A program made the translations under genes and the position numbers. 64,000 bases of DNA, taken from positions 62,001-126,000 of the forward strand of contig NZ_RXNS01000004.1 in assembly GCF_003966155.1 (NCBI RefSeq). Reading direction: 5' to 3'. The notes below the pieces were generated by a model, which saw nothing but the letters and a program-made list of their open reading frames with translations, did no database searches and was not told where the DNA came from. Source of the stretch: Halomonas nitroreducens. Its GTDB lineage: Bacteria; Pseudomonadota; Gammaproteobacteria; Pseudomonadales; Halomonadaceae. Positions 1-7,095 of this stretch are shown in pieces (the stretch's first letter is position 1; the number at the start of each line of letters is the position of its first letter).

Positions 1-84
1 GGGATCACGGCCACCCGGCATCCGCGCCGCCTCCCGCTACGGACCAATGGGCCATGAGATTGGCCTTCCGACGACTCCCCACCC

Positions 85-90
85 GATAAT
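85..90 (+). promoter_or_regulatory. Possible -10 element (GATAAT) before the dipeptidase gene
   Basis: GATAAT lies 33 bases before the dipeptidase start, with TTGGCC at 60-65 as a possible -35 at a long 19-base spacing. The ribosome site is GAGG, 5 bases before the ATG. The first 120 bases hold no other convincing feature; a 61-residue frame starting at 47 overlaps the dipeptidase and looks spurious. Confidence 0.25.
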
Positions 91-123
91 GAGCCCAGTC
101 ACCCACCCAGACGCCGAGGCCCC

Positions 124-873
124 ATGTCCAGTGCCGCGCTCCTACCCGCGATTCCCCAGCATGCCGAACCCGACTGGGCGGCGGTTGGCCGCCTGCCCAT
201 CGCCGGCAGCGACGAACCCCTGGTGCCGGTAAGCCTGGCGCCGCCGCCGCTCAAGGCCTATCCGGCCTATGCGCGACTCGGTATTCCCGGCGCGGTGAAC
301 GACTGCCATGTGCGCGAGACGGTCTATCGCCGCCTGCTCGCCGTGGCCCGGGCGCTGCCGGACGGGCTGACCCTGCTGGTGCTGGACGGCTGGCGCCCCT
401 GGCGGGTGCAGCAGTACCTGTTCGAGACGCTCCAGGACATCCTCCACGAGCATCACCCCGAGCTGCCCCCCGGCGAGCTCGACGCCCGCACCCGGGAGTT
501 CGTGGCCGAGCCGAGCCGCGCCCCCGACCGCCCCAGCCCTCACCTCACCGGTGGCGCCGTGGACGTCACCCTGTGCGATGCCGACGGCCTGCCCCTGGAC
601 ATGGGCACGCTGTTCGACGAGGCCGTACCGGCCTCCCACACCGCCGCCCTCGAGGCGCTGGCCACCCCCGACGAGCGGCAGCGGCGGGCTCGTGACAACC
701 GCCGCCGGCTCTATCACACCATGCGGGCCGAGGGCTTCACCAACCTGCCCAGCGAGTGGTGGCACTTCGACCTCGGCGACCAGCTGTGGGCCCACTATGG
801 CGACCACGGCGTGGCGCACTACGGCCCGGCGGAGCTGGACACCATCGAGCACCGTTGGCGTCGCCAGCTCTGA
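124..873 (+). CDS. D-alanyl-D-alanine dipeptidase (VanX/DdpX-like, peptidase M15D)
   Basis: A 249-residue zinc peptidase of the M15 family that would hydrolyse D-Ala-D-Ala, a product of peptidoglycan turnover. The zinc-site signature SxHxxGxAxD is at residues 138-147 (His140, Asp147), and Glu211 with the third zinc ligand His214 lies in SEWWHFD. Arg91 in DGWRP matches the conserved arginine of VanX. Length is typical of VanX/DdpX. I see no signal peptide, so it is probably cytoplasmic. No vanA or vanH neighbour is present, which argues for recycling or nutrient use rather than glycopeptide resistance. It converges on gap, with a long hairpin between them. Confidence 0.88.
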   Translation: MSSAALLPAIPQHAEPDWAAVGRLPIAGSDEPLVPVSLAPPPLKAYPAYARLGIPGAVNDCHVRETVYRRLLAVARALPDGLTLLVLDGWRPWRVQQYLFETLQDILHEHHPELPPGELDARTREFVAEPSRAPDRPSPHLTGGAVDVTLCDADGLPLDMGTLFDEAVPASHTAALEALATPDERQRRARDNRRRLYHTMRAEGFTNLPSEWWHFDLGDQLWAHYGDHGVAHYGPAELDTIEHRWRRQL

Positions 874-885
874 CCCTGAACACGA

Positions 886-917
886 CGACGCCGGGCCACT
901 GGCGTGGCCCGGCGTCG
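886..917. terminator. Convergent hairpin between the dipeptidase gene and gap
   Basis: A perfect 13-bp stem (886-898 with 905-917) and a 6-base loop lie in the 67-base gap between two converging genes. There is no T-run on either side, so this is a terminator-like hairpin rather than a canonical intrinsic terminator. Confidence 0.5.
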
Positions 918-940
918 CTCGCAGGCAAGCACGGCGCGCA

Positions 941-1963
941 TCAGGCGGCGTTGCGTTCGCCGTTGCAGGCGGCCTGCATGGCCAGGGCGGTATCCAGCAT
1001 GCGGTTGGAGAAGCCCCACTCGTTGTCATACCAGGCCATGACCTTGACCAGCTTGCCGTTTACCCGGGTGTGGTTGGCATCGAAGGTGGAGGAGTTGGCG
1101 TCATGGTTGAAGTCGATGGAAACCAGCGGCTGGGCGTTCACCGCGAGTACCGGCGAGGCCGCGGCGGCCTCCGCGACGATGGCATTGATCTCGTCCCTGG
1201 TGGTCTCGCGGCCGGCATTGAAGGTCAGGTCCACCAGCGAGACGTTGATCAGCGGAACGCGCACCGCCAGGCCATCGAAGCGGCCATCCAGCTCCGGCAG
1301 CACCAGGCCTACGGCGGCGGCGGCTCCGGTCTTGGTCGGGATCATCGAGTGGGTCGCGCTGCGGGCCCGGTAGGGATCCTTGTGGTAGACGTCGGAGAGG
1401 TTCTGGTCGTTGGTGTAGGCGTGCACCGTGGTCATCAGGCCATTCTCGATGCCCACCGCCTCGTGCAGCGCCTTGGCCACCGGCGCCAGGCAGTTGGTGG
1501 TGCAGGAGGCGTTGGAGACCACCCTGTGCTCGGGCTTGAGCACGTCCTCGTTGACGCCATAGACCACGGTGGCATCGGCATCGGGGCTGGGCGCGGAGAT
1601 CAGCACACGACCGGCACCGGCCTCGAGATGCTTGCCGGCATCATCGCGCTGGGTGAACAGGCCGGTGCACTCCATCACCAGGTCCACGCCCAGGTCCTTC
1701 CAGGGCAGCCGCACGGGGTCGCGCTCGGAGAGGATCGCAATGCGGTCGCCGTCGACGCTGAGGCTACTCTCGTCGTGATCCACCTGGAAGGGAAAGTGAC
1801 CGTGGACGGTGTCGTGGCGCAGCAGATGGGCATTGAGCGCCGGGTCGCCGAGATCGTTGATGGCGACGACCTGCACGCGATCGCGATACCCCCCCTCGTA
1901 CAGGGCGCGAAACACGTTGCGACCGATGCGACCGAAACCATTGATGGCGATCTTGAGCGTCAT
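941..1963 (-). CDS. gap: Glyceraldehyde-3-phosphate dehydrogenase, type I
   Basis: A 340-residue NAD-dependent glycolytic enzyme oxidising glyceraldehyde-3-phosphate to 1,3-bisphosphoglycerate. The Rossmann motif NGFGRIGR is at the N terminus, the active-site signature SNASCTTNC has Cys154, and the base is His181. Asp37 in AIND suits NAD specificity. The open frame runs further upstream, but ATG at 1963 follows GAGGAA at ideal spacing and gives the family N terminus [11 protein letters not shown]. It is divergent from pyk across a 373-base region holding a palindrome that could be an operator. The paralogue erythrose-4-phosphate dehydrogenase (epd) is an alternative, but the next genes are glycolytic and no pgk or vitamin B6 gene is nearby. 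Confidence 0.93.
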   Translation of the reverse strand: MTLKIAINGFGRIGRNVFRALYEGGYRDRVQVVAINDLGDPALNAHLLRHDTVHGHFPFQVDHDESSLSVDGDRIAILSERDPVRLPWKDLGVDLVMECTGLFTQRDDAGKHLEAGAGRVLISAPSPDADATVVYGVNEDVLKPEHRVVSNASCTTNCLAPVAKALHEAVGIENGLMTTVHAYTNDQNLSDVYHKDPYRARSATHSMIPTKTGAAAAVGLVLPELDGRFDGLAVRVPLINVSLVDLTFNAGRETTRDEINAIVAEAAAASPVLAVNAQPLVSIDFNHDANSSTFDANHTRVNGKLVKVMAWYDNEWGFSNRMLDTALAMQAACNGERNAA

Positions 1964-2336
1964 GATGTCTTCCTCTCGATCCGGACGTTGCCGTCTTGGG
2001 GGATGGGCTGAGCCGAGTCGCGGCAGGGCACCGAAGCGTCCCGACATGCCCGCCGGGCGGGCCGACGGCTCCTTTGCCCCACAATGTGGCTGACGATGGC
2101 GTCGGAGACAAGCATGATTTCGTAATTTTACGACATTACATCCTATCCCGACATCCCCAATAACCTCCCAACAGACTACAAATAAAGGGGTTTTCCCAGG
2201 AAACGCCGCAATGCTGCCGCGACGTTAGACCTTCGTCTCAGCCCTCATCTTTAGTAATATCACAACCGATAGCGTATCTTGTCAGGCAGTCCCTCGGCCG
2301 CTCGCGCGAGCCCGCATTCCCACAGGAGAGCCCGGC
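1964..2336. promoter_or_regulatory. gap/pyk divergent regulatory region
   Basis: A gene-free 373-base region separating two divergent glycolytic genes, so both promoters should lie here. It is A+T-richer than its surroundings between about 2100 and 2280. It holds an inverted repeat at 2120-2133 (TCGTAA-TT-TTACGA). TAATAT near 2253 is a weak -10 candidate for pyk. I could not place convincing -35 boxes. No small ORF with coding character is seen. Confidence 0.55.
2120..2133. promoter_or_regulatory. Palindromic operator candidate between gap and pyk
   Basis: TCGTAA and TTACGA form perfect 6-bp arms around a central TT. The TGTAAT...ATTACA-type sites reported for the sugar-phosphate regulator HexR in some gammaproteobacteria have a similar form, and HexR controls gap and pyk there. 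Assigning it to HexR is inference; the arms differ from that consensus at the outer positions. Confidence 0.4.
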
Positions 2337-3803
2337 ATGACTCATCGCCCCATCCCCGTCCGTCGCACCAAGATCGTCGCCACCCTGGGTCCCGCCAGCG
2401 ACCGGGAGGGCGTGCTCGAGCAGATGATCGCCGCCGGCGTCGACGTGGTGCGCCTCAACTTCTCCCACGGCTCGGCAGACGACCACCGCCGCCGGCTGGC
2501 CGCGGTGCGCGAGATCGCCGCCCGCCAGGGCCGTAGCGTCGCCGCCCTGGGCGACCTCCAGGGGCCCAAGATCCGCATTGCCCGCTTTCGTGACGGCGCT
2601 GTCGAGCTCGCCGAGGGCGCGCCCTTCGTGATCGACGTGGCCCTCGACGGCGAGGCCGGCGACGCCGAGCGAGTGGGCTGCGACTACCAGGCGCTGGCCT
2701 CCGACGTGGCCGCCGGCGACCGCCTGCTGCTCGACGACGGCCGGGTGGTGCTCGACGTCGCCCGGGTCGACGGCAGCGCCATCCACACCCGCGTGGTGGT
2801 GGGCGGCGAGCTGTCCAACAACAAGGGCATCAACAAGCAGGGCGGCGGCCTCTCGGCGCCGGCGCTGACCGACAAGGACAAGGCCGACCTGGAGACCGCC
2901 ATCGCCATCGGCGTGGACTACCTGGCGGTGTCCTTCCCGCGCCATGCCGCCGACATGGCCGAGGCCCGCGCGCTGCTCGGCGAGGCTGGCTGCGAGATCG
3001 GCCTGGTGGCCAAGCTCGAGCGTGCCGAGGCGGTGGCCGACGATGCCACCCTCGACGGCATCATCGAGGCCAGCGAGGCGGTGATGGTGGCCCGCGGCGA
3101 CCTCGGCGTGGAGATCGGCGACGCGGCGCTGATCGGCACCCAGAAGCGCATCATCAAGCGCGCCCGTCAACTCAATCGCGCGGTGATCACCGCCACCCAG
3201 ATGATGGAGTCGATGATCGAGGCGCCGCTGCCCACCCGGGCCGAGGTGTTCGACGTGGCCAACGCCGTGCTCGATGCCACCGACGCGGTGATGCTCTCCG
3301 CCGAGACCGCCGCCGGCGACTTCCCGGTGGAGACCGTGGAAGCCATGGACCGGGTCTGCCTGGGCGCCGAGCGCGAGCGCAGTGCCCAGGAATCCGGCCA
3401 CCGCATCCACGAGGGCTTCTCCCGGATCGACGAGACCATCGCCCTGTCGGCGATGTATGCCGCCAACCACCTGACCGGGGTAGCCGCGATCGCCTGCATG
3501 ACGGCCACCGGCTACACGCCACTGATCGCCTCGCGGATCCGCTCCGGGCTGCCGATCGTCGGCTTGGCCCATAATCCCGTCGCCCAGCGGCGCATGGCAT
3601 TGTATCGTGGTGTCATCTCGCTGCCCTTCGACACCAGTGAGATGGGGGCCACCGAGCTCAACGACCGCGCCCTGGCGCGGCTGGTGGCGCAGGGCATTGC
3701 CGTGCCGGGGGATCACGTCCTCCTGACCCGCGGCGACCACATGAACGCCCACGGCGGCACCAACACCCTGAGGATCCTCGAGGTGGAGACACGGCATGAG
3801 TGA
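2337..3803 (+). CDS. pyk: Pyruvate kinase
   Basis: A 488-residue enzyme making pyruvate and ATP from phosphoenolpyruvate and ADP, the last step of glycolysis. The N terminus [13 protein letters not shown] is typical. The active-site signature around [10 protein letters not shown] carries the catalytic Lys226 and the metal ligand Glu228, and [11 protein letters not shown] is at 250-260. Length fits the PykA class (about 480). ATG follows AGGAGAG. The last 8 bases overlap mgsA, so the two are translationally coupled. Confidence 0.96.
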   Translation: MTHRPIPVRRTKIVATLGPASDREGVLEQMIAAGVDVVRLNFSHGSADDHRRRLAAVREIAARQGRSVAALGDLQGPKIRIARFRDGAVELAEGAPFVIDVALDGEAGDAERVGCDYQALASDVAAGDRLLLDDGRVVLDVARVDGSAIHTRVVVGGELSNNKGINKQGGGLSAPALTDKDKADLETAIAIGVDYLAVSFPRHAADMAEARALLGEAGCEIGLVAKLERAEAVADDATLDGIIEASEAVMVARGDLGVEIGDAALIGTQKRIIKRARQLNRAVITATQMMESMIEAPLPTRAEVFDVANAVLDATDAVMLSAETAAGDFPVETVEAMDRVCLGAERERSAQESGHRIHEGFSRIDETIALSAMYAANHLTGVAAIACMTATGYTPLIASRIRSGLPIVGLAHNPVAQRRMALYRGVISLPFDTSEMGATELNDRALARLVAQGIAVPGDHVLLTRGDHMNAHGGTNTLRILEVETRHE

Positions 3804-4272
3804 GATCCGCCCGCGGCGGGACGTCCGCCGCACCCTACCGCCCCAAAAGCGCATCGCCCTGATCGCCCACGACGGCAAGAAGGACGAGATGCTCGACTGG
3901 GCCGGACGCTGGCAGGCGACCCTGGCCCGGCACCAACTGGTCGGCACCGGCACCACCGCCACCCGGATCGCCCGGCAACTGGGACTCGAGGTGGAGCCGC
4001 TGATGAGCGGCCCGCTGGGCGGCGATCAGCAGATCGGCGCCCGCATCGCTGAGCAGGGCCTCGACCTGCTGATCTTCTTCTGGGACCCGTTCTCGCCGCA
4101 GCCCCACGACCCGGACGTCAAGGCGTTGCTGCGCCTGGCCGCCCTGTGGAATATCCCGGTGGCCTGCAACCCGGCGAGCGCCGACTTCCTGATCAGTTCG
4201 CCCTGGCTCGATCAGGACTACGAGATGACCATTCCCGATGCCAAGGCCTGGGTCTCTACCCGTAACAACTGA
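3796..4272 (+). CDS. mgsA: Methylglyoxal synthase
   Basis: A 158-residue enzyme converting dihydroxyacetone phosphate to methylglyoxal and phosphate, a bypass that relieves sugar-phosphate stress. Family residues are visible: His25 in AHDGKKD, the phosphate-binding GTGTT at 51-54, Asp77 in SGPLGGDQQ, Asp97 in FFWDP and His104. It starts inside the last codons of pyk (8-base overlap). Placing it between pyk and pgi ties methylglyoxal output to the same transcript as glycolysis. Confidence 0.95.
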   Translation: MSEIRPRRDVRRTLPPQKRIALIAHDGKKDEMLDWAGRWQATLARHQLVGTGTTATRIARQLGLEVEPLMSGPLGGDQQIGARIAEQGLDLLIFFWDPFSPQPHDPDVKALLRLAALWNIPVACNPASADFLISSPWLDQDYEMTIPDAKAWVSTRNN

Positions 4273-4313
4273 GATCACTACCATCACAACTCGACAACAG
4301 CGCGAGGACTCGC

Positions 4314-5978
4314 ATGTTTCAGCTCACTCGCAGCGTCACCTGGCAGGCGCTGAAGGATCTGCAGGCAAAGACCACCGACGACCGCATCAGTGATTACTTC
4401 ACCGCCGATCCGCAGCGCTTCGACAAGATGAGCCTGCGCGTCGGCGGGCTCTTCCTCGACTATTCCAAGCATCTCATCTCCGATGCCGTGCTCGACAAGC
4501 TGCTCGAGCTGGCCGACCACTCGGCGCTGGTGCAGCGCCGCGCCCAGATGTTCTCCGGCGACATCATCAACGTCACCGAGAATCGGCCGGTGCTGCACAC
4601 GGCGCTGCGCAACCTCGGCGAGGGCCCGCTGATGGTCGACGGCCAGGATGTGATGCCCGAGATCAACAGTACCCGAGAGCAGATTCGGCGCTTCTCCGAT
4701 GAGGTCCGCAGTGGCGAATGGAAGGGCTACAGCGGCCAGCGCATCAAGGACGTGGTCAACATCGGCATCGGCGGCTCCGACCTCGGACCCAACATGGCCT
4801 GCCGGGCCCTGCTCAAGTACCGCCATTCCGAACTCAACTTCCACTTCGTCTCCAACGTCGACGGCACCCATATCCAGAAGGTGCTGTCGCGCCTCGACCC
4901 GGCCACCACCCTGTTCATCGTCTCCACCAAGACCTTCTCCACCCAGGAGACGCTGCTCAACGCCAAGACCGCGCGGCGCTGGTTCCTCGAGACCGCCGGC
5001 CCGGACGCCGACGTCGGCGCCCACTTCGTCGCCGCCTCCACCAACCGCAAGGCGGCCATGGAGTTCGGCATCCGCGAGGAGAATGTCTTCGAGTTCTGGG
5101 CCTGGGTCGGCGGCCGCTACTCCATGTGGTCGTCCATCGGCCTGCCCATCGCCCTGGCCATCGGCTTCGAGGGCTTCATCGAGATGCTCGAGGGCGCCTA
5201 TGAAATGGACCAGCACTTCCTGACCGCCCCCAACGCCGCCAATATGCCGGTACTGATGGCGCTGATCGGCATCTGGTACATCAACTTCCAGGGCGCCGAG
5301 ACCCAGGCCATCGTGCCCTACGACCAGGCCCTGCATCAGCTGCCGGCCTTCCTCCAGCAGCTGGACATGGAGTCCAACGGCAAGTCGGTGGATATCTTCG
5401 GCCGCCCGGTGGACTACAAGACCGGGCCTATCGTCTGGGGCCAGACCGGCTCCAATGGCCAGCATGCCTTCTTCCAGCTGCTCCACCAGGGCACGCGCTA
5501 CGTGCCCATCGACTTCATCGCCTCGCTCAAGCCCGAGCCCGGCTTCGAGGACCACCACTTCGCCCTGTTGACCAACATGCTGGCCCAGGCCAACGCCTTC
5601 ATGGAAGGCAGCCAGCAGGGCAGCGACCTCGATCCCTACAGCTGCCCGGGTAACCGTCCCTCCAGCACCCTGCTGCTCGATGAGCTGACGCCGAAGAACC
5701 TCGGCGCGCTGCTCGCACTCTACGAGCACAAGGTGTTCGTCCAGGGGGTGATCTGGAACATCAACTCCTTCGACCAGTGGGGCGTACAGCTCGGCAAGCG
5801 CATCGCCGGCGAGATCAGCAGCCGCATCGACGCGCACAGCCAGGACTTCGACACCTCCACCCAGGGGCTGCTCCAGCTGGTGCGGGCGCACTTCCCCGAT
5901 CACGGCCCCGCGAGGCAGGAGGTCCCGGCCCCCGAATCCGGCAAGCCCCGGGGCAAGCGCCGCAAGGCCTCCTCCTGA
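4314..5978 (+). CDS. pgi: Glucose-6-phosphate isomerase
   Basis: A 554-residue isomerase interconverting glucose-6-phosphate and fructose-6-phosphate. The signature GGRYSMWSSIGLP falls near residue 267, and the C-terminal QLGKRIAGE carries the conserved lysine. Length matches the E. coli enzyme. Oddity: the loop that reads WGEPGTNGQH in E. coli and rabbit, where the glutamate is the proposed catalytic base, reads WGQTGSNGQH here, giving Gln377. From memory, Pseudomonas enzymes also deviate at this position, so activity is probably retained. ATG follows GAGGA, 41 bases after mgsA, so it is likely in the same operon. Confidence 0.96.
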   Translation: MFQLTRSVTWQALKDLQAKTTDDRISDYFTADPQRFDKMSLRVGGLFLDYSKHLISDAVLDKLLELADHSALVQRRAQMFSGDIINVTENRPVLHTALRNLGEGPLMVDGQDVMPEINSTREQIRRFSDEVRSGEWKGYSGQRIKDVVNIGIGGSDLGPNMACRALLKYRHSELNFHFVSNVDGTHIQKVLSRLDPATTLFIVSTKTFSTQETLLNAKTARRWFLETAGPDADVGAHFVAASTNRKAAMEFGIREENVFEFWAWVGGRYSMWSSIGLPIALAIGFEGFIEMLEGAYEMDQHFLTAPNAANMPVLMALIGIWYINFQGAETQAIVPYDQALHQLPAFLQQLDMESNGKSVDIFGRPVDYKTGPIVWGQTGSNGQHAFFQLLHQGTRYVPIDFIASLKPEPGFEDHHFALLTNMLAQANAFMEGSQQGSDLDPYSCPGNRPSSTLLLDELTPKNLGALLALYEHKVFVQGVIWNINSFDQWGVQLGKRIAGEISSRIDAHSQDFDTSTQGLLQLVRAHFPDHGPARQEVPAPESGKPRGKRRKASS

Positions 5979-6054
5979 ACCGCCATTATCGCGCGCCGTG
6001 CCTCCAGGCGTGCTCCGATGGCTCGGCGAGCGAGGGCCGGGGCCGGGCCGCGCC

Positions 6055-6444
6055 TCAGCGGGCCGGGCGCCCGGCCCGCTGCCCCAGCCAGGCCGCGGCG
6101 AGCCATAGCGGCACACTGCCCAGGCCATAGGTCAGGGCCAGCCAGGGTTGCGAGGCCTCCAGCAGGTGGAGCGTCTCGAGGCCGAACAGCGAGAAGGTGG
6201 TGAAGCCGCCGCAGAAGCCGGCGACCAGGAAGGGCTGCCAGCGGGCGGCGCGCCCGGTGATGCGATGGGAGGCCCGAGCGACGAAGGCCGCGATCAGCCA
6301 GGAGCCGGCCAGGTTGACGGCCAGGGTGCCCCACAGGAAGGCGCTTCCCAGCCACTGCAGCATGCCCAGCGAGACCAGGTAGCGCAGCACCGCGCCCAGG
6401 CCACTGCCCAGCCCCACCGCCAGGTAGCCCTGCCAGCTCGTCAT
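6055..6444 (-). CDS. crcB: Fluoride channel CrcB/Fluc, second copy
   Basis: A 129-residue, four-helix membrane protein of the CrcB/Fluc fluoride channel family, which exports toxic fluoride from the cytoplasm. Family motifs are GxGAxLRYLV near the N terminus, FLWGTLAVNLAGSWL around residues 36-50 and GFCGGFTTFSLF around residues 77-87. Its ATG overlaps the TGA of the upstream crcB by four bases. Single-gene versions work as dual-topology homodimers; paired genes are expected to give heterodimers with opposite orientation. It converges on pgi with only 76 bases between. Confidence 0.93.
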   Translation of the reverse strand: MTSWQGYLAVGLGSGLGAVLRYLVSLGMLQWLGSAFLWGTLAVNLAGSWLIAAFVARASHRITGRAARWQPFLVAGFCGGFTTFSLFGLETLHLLEASQPWLALTYGLGSVPLWLAAAWLGQRAGRPAR

Positions 6445-6821
6445 GCACCACCTCCCGCCAACCACCAGCCCATGGCGGCAGCGAGGACCCCCAGCACCAG
6501 AGTTGCCAGGCCATTGGCCAGTGCCGCCGTGCCGCGGCCTTCCTGCCAAAGGCTGAGAGTCTGCAGGCTGAAGGAGGACACGGTGGTGAAGCCACCCAGG
6601 CCGCCGACCGCCAGGCCCAGCCAGGCTGGCGAAGCGCCGGGTGGCCCGCCCAGGCGCGCGGCCAGCGCACCGATGGCCAGGGTCCCGCTCAGGTTGACCA
6701 GCAGGGTGCCCCAGGGAAAGGCCCGCCCCAGCCAGCGCGCGGCCAGCTCGGTCACGGCCAGGCGCGCCATGCCGCCCAGCGCACCGCCCACCGCCACCAG
6801 TCCCAGGCTTGCCAGCCCCAT
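6441..6821 (-). CDS. crcB: Fluoride channel CrcB/Fluc, first copy
   Basis: A 126-residue membrane protein, paralogous to the next gene. Family motifs: GGALGGMARLAV at the N terminus, FPWGTLLVNLSGTLAIG in the middle and GGLGGFTTVSSFSLQ in the third helix. ATG follows GGGAGG. It leads a two-gene unit, and its stop overlaps the start of the second copy. Upstream on the same strand is an intrinsic terminator with a U-run 57 bases before the start, the arrangement expected of an attenuated or riboswitch-controlled leader. I could not recognise the conserved fluoride riboswitch core there. Confidence 0.93.
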   Translation of the reverse strand: MGLASLGLVAVGGALGGMARLAVTELAARWLGRAFPWGTLLVNLSGTLAIGALAARLGGPPGASPAWLGLAVGGLGGFTTVSSFSLQTLSLWQEGRGTAALANGLATLVLGVLAAAMGWWLAGGGA

Positions 6822-6877
6822 GTCTCTGCCTCCCTGACGGATTCGCGCCCATGCTAGCCGAGCCGGCGAGCGGCCAC

Positions 6878-6902
6878 AAAAAAAGCCACCCGGGAGGGTG
6901 GC
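6878..6902 (-). terminator. Intrinsic terminator in the crcB leader
   Basis: On the minus strand a 7-bp perfect stem (GCCACCC/GGGTGGC, 4-base loop) is followed at once by seven T residues. It points toward crcB, and the gene on its other side is divergent, so no upstream gene needs it. It either attenuates crcB or ends a short leader RNA. Confidence 0.75.
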
Positions 6903-6931
6903 GAGGGATCATGCTGGCCTTTCAGGGGGAA

Positions 6932-6954
6932 CAGGACATCGGGGTCATGTCCTG
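6932..6954 (-). repeat. Perfect stem-loop upstream of the crcB leader terminator
   Basis: CAGGACAT and ATGTCCTG form an 8-bp perfect inverted repeat around a 7-base loop, 30 bases upstream of the minus-strand terminator. It could be an RNA stem of the crcB leader or a protein-binding site. The mscS-type promoter candidate lies just to its right, so it is outside that transcript. Confidence 0.5.
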
Positions 6955-6963
6955 AGGTTGAAT

Positions 6964-6991
6964 ATGACACAAAATCTCTAGCATGTACAAT
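6964..6991 (+). promoter_or_regulatory. Sigma-70 promoter candidate for the MscS-type channel
   Basis: ATGACA (6964-6969) and TACAAT (6986-6991) each match five of six consensus bases and are 16 bases apart. Transcription would start near 6998, about 100 bases before the channel start. An imperfect repeat TGTAC-N7-GTACA (6984-7000) overlaps the -10 and start site. Confidence 0.5.
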
Positions 6992-7095
6992 TCTCGTACA
7001 CTTCCATGATGACGACCCGGGCCCGCCACCCCCGGCCATGTTAGCCTGACGATGACACCATCGCCCTTTCCACGCCCAGACACGGAGGCCAAAGC

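Noticed and set aside
47..232. 61-codon plus-strand frame at the left edge
   Set aside because: Overlaps the dipeptidase in another frame, proline-rich, no ribosome site.
124..873. VanX-like gene as a vancomycin resistance determinant
   Set aside because: No vanH, vanA, vanR or vanS genes accompany it; Gram-negative bacteria commonly carry such dipeptidases for peptidoglycan recycling.
551..2011. 486-codon plus-strand frame covering the dipeptidase end and gap
   Set aside because: It overlaps two well-supported genes out of frame or antisense and has the composition typical of GC-rich shadows.
7040..7070. GGCGATGGTG on the minus strand as the start of a fluoride riboswitch
   Set aside because: The first bases resemble the core, but the matching CGCC pseudoknot arm, the AAC turn and the closing strand complementary to GGTGTC are missing, and it lies about 220 bases from crcB beyond another hairpin.
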